Source: Acidimicrobiia bacterium (GTDB taxonomy: Bacteria > Acidobacteriota > Terriglobia > Bryobacterales > Bryobacteraceae). From it: a stretch of 64,000 nucleotides of DNA. The notes under the pieces are model-generated. The model searched no databases and was not told the origin of the DNA. It saw only the letters and a list, made by a program, of their open reading frames with translations. How positions within the stretch are numbered: the first letter of the stretch is position 1; each line of letters opens with the position of its first letter. The stretch spans positions 186,001-250,000 of the forward strand of contig VFZE01000002.1 in assembly GCA_016871315.1 (NCBI GenBank), read 5' to 3'. Shown here one piece after another: positions 38,004-48,400 of this stretch. The translations under genes were made by a program, and so were the position numbers.

Positions 38004-39362
38004 ATGAAGAACTCTGTCCGCAATCTCGTGAACCGAAGGTCCTTTTTCCATACCGCTGGTTTTGCCGCTCTTCCCTTCTGGGCCGATGAGACCCTGGAAG
38101 CCGCAACCCAGCACGTCAATACAAATTCCAAACCCTCCGAACTGAAAATCACCGATCTGCGCGTTGCCGTAGTGGCGGGCGCGCCCATGACCTGCCCGCT
38201 CATCCGCATCGACACCAACCAGGGCATCTACGGGTTGGGCGAAGTCCGCGACGGCGCCAGCAAGAATTACGCGCTCATGCTGAAGAGCCGGTTGCTGGGA
38301 GAAAACCCCTGCAATGTCGACAAGGTGTTCCGTAAGATCAAGCAGTTCGGCGGACACGCACGCCAAGGCGGCGGTGTCTGCGGCATCGAGATGGCTCTTT
38401 GGGACTTGGCGGGCAAGGCTTACAACGTGCCGGTTTACCAGATGCTCGGCGGAAAATTCCGCGATCAGGTGCGGTGTTATGCCGACACGACGATGTCCTC
38501 AGACCCGAAGGTTTTCGCGCAGCGCCTGAAAGATCGCATCGACAAGAAGGGATTCACTTTTCTCAAGATGGACCTCGGCGTCGGGCTGGTGGAAAAGATC
38601 CCCGGCACGGTTTCACGCCCGCTTGGCACATCGTCGGCCAACTTCCGCAACGTGCAACACATGTTCACCGGTATGGAACTGACTGACAAGGGCGTGGCAC
38701 TCATGGCCAACTATGTTGCTCAGGTTCGCGAGGTGATCGGTATGGAGGTTCCGCTGGCGGCCGACCACTTCGGCCACATCGGCGTGAACTCCTGCATCCG
38801 GCTGGCGAGGGCGCTGGAAAAATACAACATGGCCTGGCTCGAAGACATGATCCCCTGGCAGTATCCGGACCTGATGAAGAAGATCACCGACGCCGTGGAT
38901 GTTCCGATTCTGACCGGCGAGGACATTTACCTCAAGGAAGAATTCATCAGGCTTGCACGCATGCAGGCCGTCGATATGCTGCATCCGGATCTGGCCACTT
39001 CCGGCGGAATTCTCGAAACCAAAAAGATCGGCGACGCGATTCAGGAACTGGGCGTGCCGATGGCAATGCATTTTGCGGGAACCCCGGTCAGCTTCATGGC
39101 CAATGTGCATTGCGCCGCCGCGACGGAGAACTTCGTCGCGCTGGAGCATCATTCCGTCGATGTCGCGTGGTGGGAGGACATGGTGCACGGTGACAAGCCG
39201 CTGTTTGAGAAAGGATTCGCGCGTATTCCGGAGAAGCCGGGACTGGGCGTCACGCTCAATGAGGAGGTGGTCAAGCAGCACCTGCACAAGGACCACCCAG
39301 GCTACTTTGAGCCCACCAAGGAGTGGGATACCTATCAGGGCAACGACAGGCTCTGGAGCTGA
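38004..39362 (+). CDS. Mandelate racemase/muconate lactonizing (enolase superfamily) enzyme with Tat signal
   Basis: 452 residues. A perfect AAGGAGGT (37988-37995) lies eight bases before the ATG. The N-terminus V-N-R-R-S-F-F-H-T-A-G-F-A-A-L-P looks like a Tat signal, unusual because dehydratases of this superfamily are normally cytoplasmic. The barrel shows a basic residue in F-L-K-M-D-L-G, metal ligands in A-A-D-H-F-G, L-E-D-M-I-P-W and T-G-E-D-I-Y, and a likely catalytic His near M-A-M-H-F-A-G-T-P. Expected activity is dehydration of a sugar acid; the exact substrate is unknown. Confidence 0.9.
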   Translation: MKNSVRNLVNRRSFFHTAGFAALPFWADETLEAATQHVNTNSKPSELKITDLRVAVVAGAPMTCPLIRIDTNQGIYGLGEVRDGASKNYALMLKSRLLGENPCNVDKVFRKIKQFGGHARQGGGVCGIEMALWDLAGKAYNVPVYQMLGGKFRDQVRCYADTTMSSDPKVFAQRLKDRIDKKGFTFLKMDLGVGLVEKIPGTVSRPLGTSSANFRNVQHMFTGMELTDKGVALMANYVAQVREVIGMEVPLAADHFGHIGVNSCIRLARALEKYNMAWLEDMIPWQYPDLMKKITDAVDVPILTGEDIYLKEEFIRLARMQAVDMLHPDLATSGGILETKKIGDAIQELGVPMAMHFAGTPVSFMANVHCAAATENFVALEHHSVDVAWWEDMVHGDKPLFEKGFARIPEKPGLGVTLNEEVVKQHLHKDHPGYFEPTKEWDTYQGNDRLWS

Positions 39363-39380
39363 TCCGCAACCAACTCACGC

Positions 39381-40232
39381 ATGATTGATCAGGCCGAAGT
39401 CGCAACGATTGTCGCTTTTCTGGAAGGCCCGACCGTGGATGCGGAGGGCGCCGTCTATTTCACGGAAACTCGCACCAACCGCATCCTGAAGCTGGACACG
39501 GCAGGGAATCTGTCCGTGTTCCGGGAGAACAGCAACGCCTCCAACGGCCTGATCTTCGACGCGGATTGGCGATTGATCGCCTGCGAAGGCAATCGCGCCA
39601 ATCCGCGCGTCACCCGCACCACTATTCGCGACGGCCGCATCGAAGTGCTGGCTCACCATGGAATGGGACTTGCGCTCACGGCTCCCAACGATGTCAGCCT
39701 CGATAGCCAGGGCCGTATCTACTTCACTGACCTGCCGGGCGGCACGGTTCACCGCGTCGACCGCAACGGTGCGGTAGTCCGTATCCTCAACCGGCCCGAC
39801 ATCCAGAACCCGAATGGGATCTGCATTTCGGCCGACGACAAGACGCTTTATCTTGTCGAAGCCAACCAGACAGAAAACGGCGCGCGCATGATCCGCGCCT
39901 ATGACCTTCGGCCCGACGGCACTGTCACGGGCATGCGCGTTCACTACAACTTCTATCCCGGCCGCAGCGCCGACGGAATCACCATCGACAGTGCAGGCAA
40001 CCTGTATGCCGCCGCGGGATTGAACCGGACGCGCGGAACCAGCGAAACTCTGGACACCAAGTGCGGCATCCACGTGATTTCTCCGCAGGGCAAGCTGCTT
40101 GCGTTCACCGCCATTCCGGAAGACACGCTCACCAATTGCTGTTTCGGCGGCCCGGACTTGAAAACCCTCTACGTGACCGCCGGCAAGACGCTGTACCGTA
40201 TCAGGACGCAGGTCGAGGGCACCCGCCGCTAG
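39381..40232 (+). CDS. SMP-30/gluconolactonase-like protein
   Basis: 283 residues forming a six-bladed propeller. Family motifs include the metal-site Glu in F-L-E-G-P-T-V-D-A-E-G, N in A-P-N-D-V-S-L-D, N in N-P-N-G-I-C-I-S and Asp in S-A-D-G-I-T-I-D. Such proteins hydrolyse sugar lactones to sugar acids. No signal peptide. It begins 18 bases after the dehydratase gene and completes a plausible lactone-acid-ketodeoxyacid route with its two upstream neighbours. Confidence 0.88.
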   Translation: MIDQAEVATIVAFLEGPTVDAEGAVYFTETRTNRILKLDTAGNLSVFRENSNASNGLIFDADWRLIACEGNRANPRVTRTTIRDGRIEVLAHHGMGLALTAPNDVSLDSQGRIYFTDLPGGTVHRVDRNGAVVRILNRPDIQNPNGICISADDKTLYLVEANQTENGARMIRAYDLRPDGTVTGMRVHYNFYPGRSADGITIDSAGNLYAAAGLNRTRGTSETLDTKCGIHVISPQGKLLAFTAIPEDTLTNCCFGGPDLKTLYVTAGKTLYRIRTQVEGTRR

Positions 40233-40235
40233 GAA

Positions 40236-41498
40236 TCAGGCGCTCTTCTGCTGCGCGAGGAACTCCTTGTGATATTGCTTCCCTTTGCGGAGGACGCGGT
40301 TTAGAATCCGGATTGCCTTGTCGATTTCCGCTTCACTGATCGTGAAGGGTGGAAGAAAACGCAGCACAGTGTCGTGAGTGCAGTTGATCAGCAGCCCAGC
40401 CTCCATGGCGTCAAGAACTAGTTGCTTGCCGGGCATGTGCAGCTCCACACCGATCATCAGGCCATGGACGCGAACTTCCTTGATGCACTTGTAGCGCTGC
40501 GCCAGTTCGGAAAGCTTCTGCCGGAAATACTCCCCGCGCGCCGTGATCTGCGGAAGCAGATCTTCCAGGATGTCGAAGAACTCCGCTGCCACGCGGCACG
40601 CCAGTGCGCCCCCTCCGAAGGTTGATCCATGCATGCCGGCTTTGATCGTGGTGGCAGCCGTTTCGTTCGCAACAATCACACCGAGCGGCAGTCCCGCAGC
40701 CAGGGGTTTCGCGGTGACGAGAATGTCGGGCAGAATCGCGGGTTGGAATGTCTGGTATCCGAAATACTTGCCCGTTCGTCCGACGCCGCATTGAATCTCA
40801 TCGAAAACCAGTAGGGCGTTATGCTGCAAGGCAAGCTCCCGAGCCTTGCGGGCGAAGGTCTCCGAAACGGCGCGGATCCCGCCCTCGCCCTGAATCACCT
40901 CCAAGAAGATGCCGGCCGTGTTCCCGGTGACGGCGCTTTCCAGTGCAGCTATGTCATTCATCGGCACAAAGCAGACGCCGGGAACCAGCGGTTCGAAGTC
41001 CTTGCGATACTTTGCCTGTCCTGTGATCGAGAGCGCCCCCATCGTTCGGCCATGGAAGGAATTCTCCACCGCGACGACTTCGTACCTGTCCGGACTAATC
41101 GCTCGTCCATGAGAATGCACCATCTTGAGCGCGCCCTCGATGGCTTCCGTACCCGAGTTGCAGAAAAAGCTGCGGTTCAAACCGCTGGCTTTCGCGATCT
41201 TTCCGGCCAACAAGCCCTGGTACTCGTGATAGTAAAGATTGGAACAATGGATCAGCAAGCCGGCCTGCTCGCGAATGATCTTCAGCAGACGCGGATGGGC
41301 ATGTCCCATCGCGTTTACGCCGATTCCGGTGATCAGGTCCAGGTACTTCTTGCCGTCCACTCCGTACAGATAGGAGCCCTTTCCGCGGGCCACGGCGAGC
41401 GGATAACGGCCGTAGTTCTGAACCAGGAATCGCTTTTCCCGATCGATGATTCTCTGGGCCGCCGACACTTCTTCCGCGGCTACTGTTTCAGGCATCAT
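40236..41498 (-). CDS. argD: Acetylornithine/ornithine-type class III aminotransferase
   Basis: 420 residues. PLP-binding features: S-G-T-E-A-I-E-G-A-L near residue 115, cofactor Asp in L-V-F-D-E-I-Q-C-G-V-G-R-T-G, and catalytic Lys in V-T-A-K-P-L-A-A-G-L-P-L-G. The sequence is closest in style to ArgD (N-acetylornithine aminotransferase) but also resembles ornithine and 4-aminobutyrate transaminases; without neighbours of arginine synthesis the substrate remains a family-level guess. It converges on the SMP-30 gene with three bases between the stops. Confidence 0.88.
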   Translation of the reverse strand: MMPETVAAEEVSAAQRIIDREKRFLVQNYGRYPLAVARGKGSYLYGVDGKKYLDLITGIGVNAMGHAHPRLLKIIREQAGLLIHCSNLYYHEYQGLLAGKIAKASGLNRSFFCNSGTEAIEGALKMVHSHGRAISPDRYEVVAVENSFHGRTMGALSITGQAKYRKDFEPLVPGVCFVPMNDIAALESAVTGNTAGIFLEVIQGEGGIRAVSETFARKARELALQHNALLVFDEIQCGVGRTGKYFGYQTFQPAILPDILVTAKPLAAGLPLGVIVANETAATTIKAGMHGSTFGGGALACRVAAEFFDILEDLLPQITARGEYFRQKLSELAQRYKCIKEVRVHGLMIGVELHMPGKQLVLDAMEAGLLINCTHDTVLRFLPPFTISEAEIDKAIRILNRVLRKGKQYHKEFLAQQKSA

Positions 41499-41515
41499 CT
41501 CTACATGATACTGGT

Positions 41516-42757
41516 TCAGTTGAGGGTGACGTCCACGCCGATGGCGTCGTGATCGGAGAGACGGACCGGCAGACCATCGCGAACGTCATGAATCACTCGC
41601 GGATTGCTGACTTGGAGTCCTCGTGTGGCGAACCAGTCAATCTTGAGCGGACATCCTCCGCCGTGCTCCCGTAGCGCCCAGCGGATAAACGGAAAGCACC
41701 AGCCGGGCACCCATTCCGCCAATCCCTTATGTGTGCTCAAGTCGTTCACGTCGTAGAAAATGGTGTGTTCGCCGAGCACATTGCTTCGCGTATACTCGAA
41801 TCCGCGTTGCTCCAGCATTTCAAACAGCGGCTTTTCAAAGCGGCGATAAGGATGCAGGTAATGGTTGCGGATCACGTTGCCTGGGCCCATGAAGACTCGC
41901 ACCCAATAGCCCATGATGGCGTGAAAGGCGGTGGAAGAGTTGAAGGTTGTTGTGTTCCAGTCTCCCCCCAGCAGAACCGGGCCTCGTTCCGGCATCGCGT
42001 CCACCACGCGCCGCATTTGCACGGCGCGGTGTCGCTGGCTGGAGTGCGCGTCGAGATGAATACAGGCCACGGTCAGCAACTTCCCTCCATGCTCGACATC
42101 GGCGGCTACAGCCCGCTGATGCCCCAAGCGCTTTTCCATGCGCGCCATCTTGTCGACGCCGTTCGGCAGATCCACATAGCGCGGGTTGGAAAGCGGATAA
42201 CGGCTGAGGATCGCGTTTCCGTGCAGCCCAAGTGCATTGTCGCCTTCCACATCCCTTTCCGTTCCCGAACCCTTGACTAGGCTCAAGTAGCAGGGCGCGA
42301 AGCAGTAGTTGAAGCTCAACTCGCGCGCGATCGTCGCGGCCACGTCGGCGTTGCCGCTGCGTGCCATGCCGAGATCGGTTTCCGTCAACAAAAGCACATC
42401 GCTGGTGCGCAAGTAAGGATGATTCCTGAACGCTTCCAACTGGCCTGCAAGCTGCTTTCCACGTTCTATATTCCAGGCAAGGACGCGAAGCGAATCTGAC
42501 TCCCTTGGAGCGCCGTCTCCACTGGTGCCCGTCTGGATTGTGCACAGGACTTGATGAAGTCTTGTACGCATCTGCTGATACACGGCGCTCGATTCCAGCT
42601 CCAGGAGCGAGCGGCATTGCGCCAACTCACCCCATCTCGGCTGGATTTCCTGTTTGATGATTTCGGCGATTTCCTGAGAGCCCAGGCGGCCGATCTGTTC
42701 AACCGCTTCCACCTCTAAATATGATAACGGCTTTCCACCTATCCCAGAAACGCGCAC
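41516..42757 (-). CDS. Endonuclease/exonuclease/phosphatase (EEP) family protein
   Basis: About 413 residues from a GTG at 42757; the start is uncertain (a GTG at 42712 is also possible). The EEP catalytic set is complete: A-W-N-I-E-R-G, L-L-T-E-T-D, C-I-H-L-D-A-H-S, G-G-D-W-N-T and L-S-D-H-D-A-I-G. About 115 N-terminal residues are helical and outside the domain. The 5' end overlaps the last gene of the phage-like block, on the same strand, so it may be transcribed with it. It could act on nucleic acid, phospholipid or a small phosphate ester. Confidence 0.82.
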   Translation of the reverse strand: MRVSGIGGKPLSYLEVEAVEQIGRLGSQEIAEIIKQEIQPRWGELAQCRSLLELESSAVYQQMRTRLHQVLCTIQTGTSGDGAPRESDSLRVLAWNIERGKQLAGQLEAFRNHPYLRTSDVLLLTETDLGMARSGNADVAATIARELSFNYCFAPCYLSLVKGSGTERDVEGDNALGLHGNAILSRYPLSNPRYVDLPNGVDKMARMEKRLGHQRAVAADVEHGGKLLTVACIHLDAHSSQRHRAVQMRRVVDAMPERGPVLLGGDWNTTTFNSSTAFHAIMGYWVRVFMGPGNVIRNHYLHPYRRFEKPLFEMLEQRGFEYTRSNVLGEHTIFYDVNDLSTHKGLAEWVPGWCFPFIRWALREHGGGCPLKIDWFATRGLQVSNPRVIHDVRDGLPVRLSDHDAIGVDVTLN

Positions 42758-45477
42758 CGTCTTAAGCTCGCCGGCATCGGCGCCGGGTAGCCGATCAGGC
42801 AAAACTGATCCAAAGCGAACAGAACGACGGATTCCACGTTTTCGGACTTTGCGATGTTCACTTCCTTCCCCCAAGCCGTGTAGGCATCCATAATCCCCAC
42901 CAGGAAGCTGCGCTGCGAACGTGGGAAGCCCTTCGCTTCTCCGTACTCGATGCTCATTCTGGCAAGATCCAGGTTGCGCTCAAAGGTGAACGTAAAGCTC
43001 TCGGTCTTGAGGCAATCCAGATTGGCCGGTGTCCACGTGGCAGGATAGTTGATGGCTCCTGTGAATGGGAAGTGGTTCACGTCGGGAGGATAGAGAACCT
43101 CGAACCGGCAGCTCGCGTGCGTGGCCTTGACGAACTGCATCACCGCGGTTGTGAACTCCCCAATCAGGGCCGGCAGGAACTCTACCTCTTCCGGATGCAG
43201 GGCGGGATCCACCGTATTGGAGCTGATCACGGCCATCGGCCGGCCGTACCTGGCCTGGAATTCACTGGTTGTGTATTCGTCGTAGAAAGGCAAGCCGGAG
43301 CCGGCCAAAGGGAAGTACCACCACTGCACTTCTCCGAATTGTAGATACGGCTGAACATTGGCTTCACCCATGAGAGTCGCCATCTCCAGGTACACTTGCT
43401 TCCAGAAGTTTGTGCTGGTGGGCGAAAAGTTGGTTTGCAACGCCGGTGTGTTTAGCAATGCGGGCGCGCCATTTGGGTATCGCTGCGCGATCCCGGCCGC
43501 AACAGAAGTATCACCGTGCTGCAACTCCATGCTGAAGGCCGCCGCCACATCGATGTTGTATAGCTTCAGCGCCTTATAAAAGCTCCGGCTCCAATCGCGC
43601 GCCGCGCGGTTAATGCGCGGCAGCGCCTGAAGATCCGTGTGCCAGGTGCCGTCAGTGCCGCCGGCGAGGGTTCCACTGGCCACCTCCAGCCGGAAGTCAC
43701 CGCTAGCTGGACTCCCCGCCACGGTGACATGATTGCCTTCCGTGCCCATTGCCCGGGCAAAGATGGTCAGTTGCGTCCCCTGAGCCGCCGCTCGAATCGC
43801 CGTGTAGCCGCGGTTCAGTTCCATCTCAAACGCCTTTGCGATTGTGACGGCGGAATCGCCGATGCGGTTCACATGCTGGATAACCGCGTCGCTTGAGGGC
43901 GGCTCACCAACTCTTCCTATCCGCAGCTCCGTGATTTCGCTGAAGACCGGAGTGCCCACAAAATCCACGGTAGTGGAAGCATAGACATTGCCGTCACAAA
44001 CCAGATCGTAAAACACCAAGGCCCCCACGTAGTGGTTAGCACGTCCCCAGAAACCAAGCGAGTAAATCATCCAAGCGGTGCGTTCGGGAGAAACCGCCAA
44101 CGAATGGTCCGTGTCCCAGTCTGTCGCCAGCGTCACCTTGTTGTCCGCGGGAACCTGCGACACGCTGTTGGCCGGGATCGCAACTTCCACAAAGTCGAAA
44201 TAAAAATAGCTGTCCTGGGGTCCATTGTGAGTTGCCACTACGGTGTGTGTTCCTGGTCCAAAAACACCGAGCGGAATTCGAACCAGGGTATCCTCGCCGG
44301 CGACGAAGAGATTTTCCGTGACCGCCGGTCCGCCGTCCACGCTGATCGACACCTGGCATCCGTTGAAGGCGAACCGGGTTCCCAAGTATAGTTCATGCGT
44401 CTGCGGACTCCTGTATTGACACCTGACGGAGGCGCCGGCATTTGTGGCGCTGCGGATCGTCCCTCCCGAAAAATTTCCTCGTCCCGAATCCCAAGAGCCG
44501 GTGTAAACCAGAGAACTATCGTCATCTTCGATTCTCCGGCTTCCGGGTCCGGCGACTCGATACTGCCTCCCGGTTCCGGTAACTGTCCAATTGGAAACCT
44601 CGGCCACAAATTCACTGCGCTGATAGGCGCCGGGCTGAAGTTCCGCCGAATAGGTCCAGCGCATCTTGCGAATTCGATCCGCCGGAACGGTGCGACTGTC
44701 GATGGCCGTCAGATTGTTGAGCGGGAGAGTGACTCTCCACTTGCTCGGCGACTGGCCACCGGAAAACTGAATAAACTGCGGGCTCCAGGATTCGGTCTGC
44801 GCTCCCGAGACGAAGCCATAGGCGCCAAGCCTGTTGCCGTTCGCGCCGGTTGTGCTGGTGGCCATCGTTTGGCCAGGTCCCACGTAGAACAACTCCACGA
44901 TGCTTCCGATCCTGGTTGCCTCCAGCGCGGTCGAGAAGGTGTTGACGATGTCCACAACCGCTTGCGCAGCCGACTCCAGCGTGTCGGACGCAGTCACCTG
45001 GTAGGTGTAGTGTTCAGTCTGGAAGGAAATCCCGACGTAGTCACCGGCCGTAATGGTGCCTTGCAGCTGCAACTCTGCTTTCGCAGGAACATAACTCCCT
45101 TCGATCGGAATCGCGTAATCCTTAAGCCGGACCTTGTAGAAATCCTCCGCTCCCTGATATCGCGTCCAGACGCGCAGAAAAGGCCAGTCCACGGTTGGAA
45201 ACAGGTCCGAATCCATCGGGATGCAATTGTTCCGAGTTTCCTCATAGCTGAGAACCAGGCCGCTCAAGTTCCCATCCGGCAGATTGCGGAATAGGGGATG
45301 CTCGATGACATTATGCTTGTTCCATTCCACCACCGCCCAATCGAACTGTTGCCGCCAGTTCCCCGACACCCGGAAACCGGTGGGCGAGGATTCACTGAAT
45401 GCGGCAATGGCCGAAGGCCGCTCGAAATAGACCTGCAGATCGCGATCCGGCCGAAGCTTCTCCAAAATTTCTGCCAC
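42739..45477 (-). CDS. Phage-like tail tip/fibre protein with carbohydrate-binding and glycosidase-like regions
   Basis: 912 residues, not matched to a named family. Residues about 1-290 carry phage-like beta domains (twice T-I-T-A-G-D / S-D-T-L-E-S-A-A-Q, a receptor-binding-like pattern). Residues about 300-430 look like a carbohydrate-binding jelly roll (S-W-D-S-G-R-G-N-F, Y-F-Y-F-D-F-V-E-V). From about 610 the sequence resembles a TIM-barrel glycosidase-like fold (Q-P-Y-L-Q-F-G-E-V-Q-W-W-Y-F, and D-Q-F-C-L-I-G-Y at the end), but catalytic residues were not confirmed. It is the last gene of the tail module, 10 bases after the hub gene. Confidence 0.6.
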   Translation of the reverse strand: MAEILEKLRPDRDLQVYFERPSAIAAFSESSPTGFRVSGNWRQQFDWAVVEWNKHNVIEHPLFRNLPDGNLSGLVLSYEETRNNCIPMDSDLFPTVDWPFLRVWTRYQGAEDFYKVRLKDYAIPIEGSYVPAKAELQLQGTITAGDYVGISFQTEHYTYQVTASDTLESAAQAVVDIVNTFSTALEATRIGSIVELFYVGPGQTMATSTTGANGNRLGAYGFVSGAQTESWSPQFIQFSGGQSPSKWRVTLPLNNLTAIDSRTVPADRIRKMRWTYSAELQPGAYQRSEFVAEVSNWTVTGTGRQYRVAGPGSRRIEDDDSSLVYTGSWDSGRGNFSGGTIRSATNAGASVRCQYRSPQTHELYLGTRFAFNGCQVSISVDGGPAVTENLFVAGEDTLVRIPLGVFGPGTHTVVATHNGPQDSYFYFDFVEVAIPANSVSQVPADNKVTLATDWDTDHSLAVSPERTAWMIYSLGFWGRANHYVGALVFYDLVCDGNVYASTTVDFVGTPVFSEITELRIGRVGEPPSSDAVIQHVNRIGDSAVTIAKAFEMELNRGYTAIRAAAQGTQLTIFARAMGTEGNHVTVAGSPASGDFRLEVASGTLAGGTDGTWHTDLQALPRINRAARDWSRSFYKALKLYNIDVAAAFSMELQHGDTSVAAGIAQRYPNGAPALLNTPALQTNFSPTSTNFWKQVYLEMATLMGEANVQPYLQFGEVQWWYFPLAGSGLPFYDEYTTSEFQARYGRPMAVISSNTVDPALHPEEVEFLPALIGEFTTAVMQFVKATHASCRFEVLYPPDVNHFPFTGAINYPATWTPANLDCLKTESFTFTFERNLDLARMSIEYGEAKGFPRSQRSFLVGIMDAYTAWGKEVNIAKSENVESVVLFALDQFCLIGYPAPMPASLRRCAFLG

Positions 45478-45487
45478 GGTGGACTCC

Positions 45488-48400
45488 TTAGCAGCGGATC
45501 GTGACCGTCAAGTCACGCCCGGAAGTGGTCGTAAAGGTTTGGCCCACGGAGGTGACATCCAGCGTCAGCCGCGCCATGGCAGCCAGCGGCAGCAGGCCAA
45601 ACCCATCCACGATGTTGGAAATCGTGGCGCCCGCCGGAATCACGAGATTCGCGTAGGGGAGCCCGTCCTTCTTGAGCGTCAGCTCAATCGGCGCGCCCGT
45701 GGGAGCCTCGCCGACGACCGCAAAAACGTCGAGGACCGACCTGGCGGTCTCCACCACCAGCGGCGGGGCCGCGTTCGTCTGAATGGCCAGGAAGCCTTCC
45801 ACCTGAATCGCCAGCTGACCGCCGGAAAGAGTTCGCAGGCCATTCTCCACCGTGCCGGTAACGGCAACCTTGGAGGTTTCACTATTGCCGCGGCTGTTGG
45901 TCATCATCAGGTCCGCTGCCGCCAGCCGGATGTTAGGCAGCAGAATCGGGTAACTATAGCTCCCACTCGCCGGACTGCCGAAAAAGTCTCGGCTGAGCGG
46001 AATAATGAACACTTTGCGCTTCAGGTGATAGACAGCCGTGCCGGCAACATGAGCCACTGGTGCGCTTCCGTGGGAGCCCCGGAGAACGGTATAGGTCGTA
46101 CCCCCTCCCGTGACTTGTTGGATCTCGAGAATCTCCTTCTTCACCTGAACCAGATCTCCGGCTTGTCCACCGCCCGCGCTCGCCAATACAAGCTGCGTTG
46201 TGGCTGAGTCCATGGCCGTGCTCAACGAAAAACTGGTCGGGCTGGATAGCTCTTCCCAGTAATGCAGCGTCAGCGTGCCGGCGGTGATGGTTCTCGTATT
46301 GGTAAGGTCGGTGAAACCGATTCCTCCCACTTCGATAATCCCCCGTCCTTTCGGCGAGAAGGCATAGGTGGGCGGAGGAGGAACGTCTTGATCAGCGCTT
46401 CCGCCCGTCGCGCCCACAATTCGCCATCTCGTCACCGGCGAGAGATCTCGCGCCGATTCCCGTCCCTGGGCGCTGACCGCGCGCCCGGAGACATGAACCG
46501 TTGCCCCTTCGCGATTCGGAACGTCAAACTGAATCGGCGTGGTCTTACCGGCAGCGCCGAAGCGCCAGCTTGACTCAGCAATGACGAACTTGCTCGTGGC
46601 ATCCGGCGCGACGTCCCACTTGCGCCGCACGGTAATCGTGTTCGCCGTGTGGGACTGAATTTCCCTTTCCTGCCCTTTCCCCTTGCCGCTCGTGATGCGC
46701 ACAGCCATGCCCGCATACTCGTCGGGAATCAGTTGCAGGGAACCTGCGCCGATCGTATCCATGGAGAATACCGTCGCCGTGGTTTCCGGAGAGAGTTCCA
46801 GCCGCCATTCAAAACGTGCGTGATCGAAGTTCACGTCGGGCGGCCCGCTCAGGGTGGCCGCCAGTCCTGTGTCCTCGAACAGCGCCGCCGGCGCAACGCC
46901 TGACGCGATCCGCAGCAGTTGCTCGGGGCTCTCGCCGCGATACACACGGAACGAAGCCGTGCCGGGCGAAAAGCGCAGGTCCTGGAGAACCACTTTGTTC
47001 GTGTTCGTGCCGGACGGTATCGCCGCGCGGACGATGAAGGATAAAGGACCTTCCCCGCCTTGGCTGTTTACCGCACTGGCGGCATAATAGTGAACACTTC
47101 CCCCGATCAACGTCCCGCCTGTAGAGCTCGTGGCGGGGGAGAGAGAAACGTACGGGATTCCGAGCGAGTTATCCGTCTGCTTCTCCGGTGGAGTGAATGA
47201 CACCGTCAGGCTGAGGCTTACTCCTCCATCGGAATTCACCTGGATGTTCTCCACGACGCCGTACTGAGGCTGCTGACTCGCGTCGAGTTCGCTGCCTAAC
47301 AGCGGCCGTGGAACCGAGTTGTCTCCGTTCGGCTGGCGGCGCGAAACTCTGCTGCCTCCGCCGATCATGTCGGTGTACCAGGAATCCAGGTGAGCCTGTG
47401 CTTCTATCACCATGTCGCGGTGATTCAGGCCCGGCGCAAGGCGGATAATCCGGAACAGTTTCCTGACAAAACCTTCCTTGAGGTAGGTCAGGGTGATCAG
47501 GTCTCCCGGCTTCAGCCCAACCCCTTTGGCGCTGGTCTCAAACTGCACGTAGAGGTTTCCCTCGATCGACTTGTCCAACTGGCGCTGCAGAATGCGAGCC
47601 GCCTGGTGGAAATTTGGAATGCCGTATGCGGGATACGTCAGGCTGACTTCCTGCCCGATGGCTACCGCGTCCTCCACATCGATAAGGGAAAGGCTGTCCT
47701 GCTGGTATTCATTGAACTGGTCCTGAAACTCCAGGCTGTAGCGATTCGCCGTCTCGTGTGTGCCTCGCGACCACACGCGCACGCTCGATTCCCCATTGCC
47801 ACGCCGGAGAATCCCGGAGAAGCTACTGCTGCCGTCGCCGAACTCATAAGCCGGCCAGCCGCCGTTCAATGCCGCGGTACTGTTGCTGCCCCCGGGTTTC
47901 ACCGGCTGCTGCATCGCCAGTGTCGCCTCCACTCGCAGCTCCAGAAGACCGTTTGCCCCGTAGACTAAGTACAGCCCAGCGCCGTTCCGGATTCCACGAA
48001 TCAAGTCGGCCGCGCTCTTCCTTCGCCGAACGCCCAGGTTGCATTGATACCGGGGCGCCTGAACCGCATTGCCGAACAGATCAGAAACCGAGATCAGCTC
48101 CGCGCAGTGCGCCGCTGCCTTGGCGAAGCTGGCCAGGTTCATCTCGTCTGCTTTCCAGCCGCTTCGCCGCAGCAGATCCAGAATCACCCATGCCGGATTG
48201 TTCGTAAAGCTGTCCTGCTGGAAGTTCCCGTCCAACCCGTAATGAGGAAGCTTCAGTCCTTCCATCAGAACGCTGATTCGTGGCAGCGCCCCGCCGTCGT
48301 TCACACGATTCGGAACCACAACCGACATGTAGGCCATGCTGCCGTAGGGGTCTCCCAACGGCTGGCCGCTGCCATCGGTGAAGTCGAGGTTGAAGCCGCC

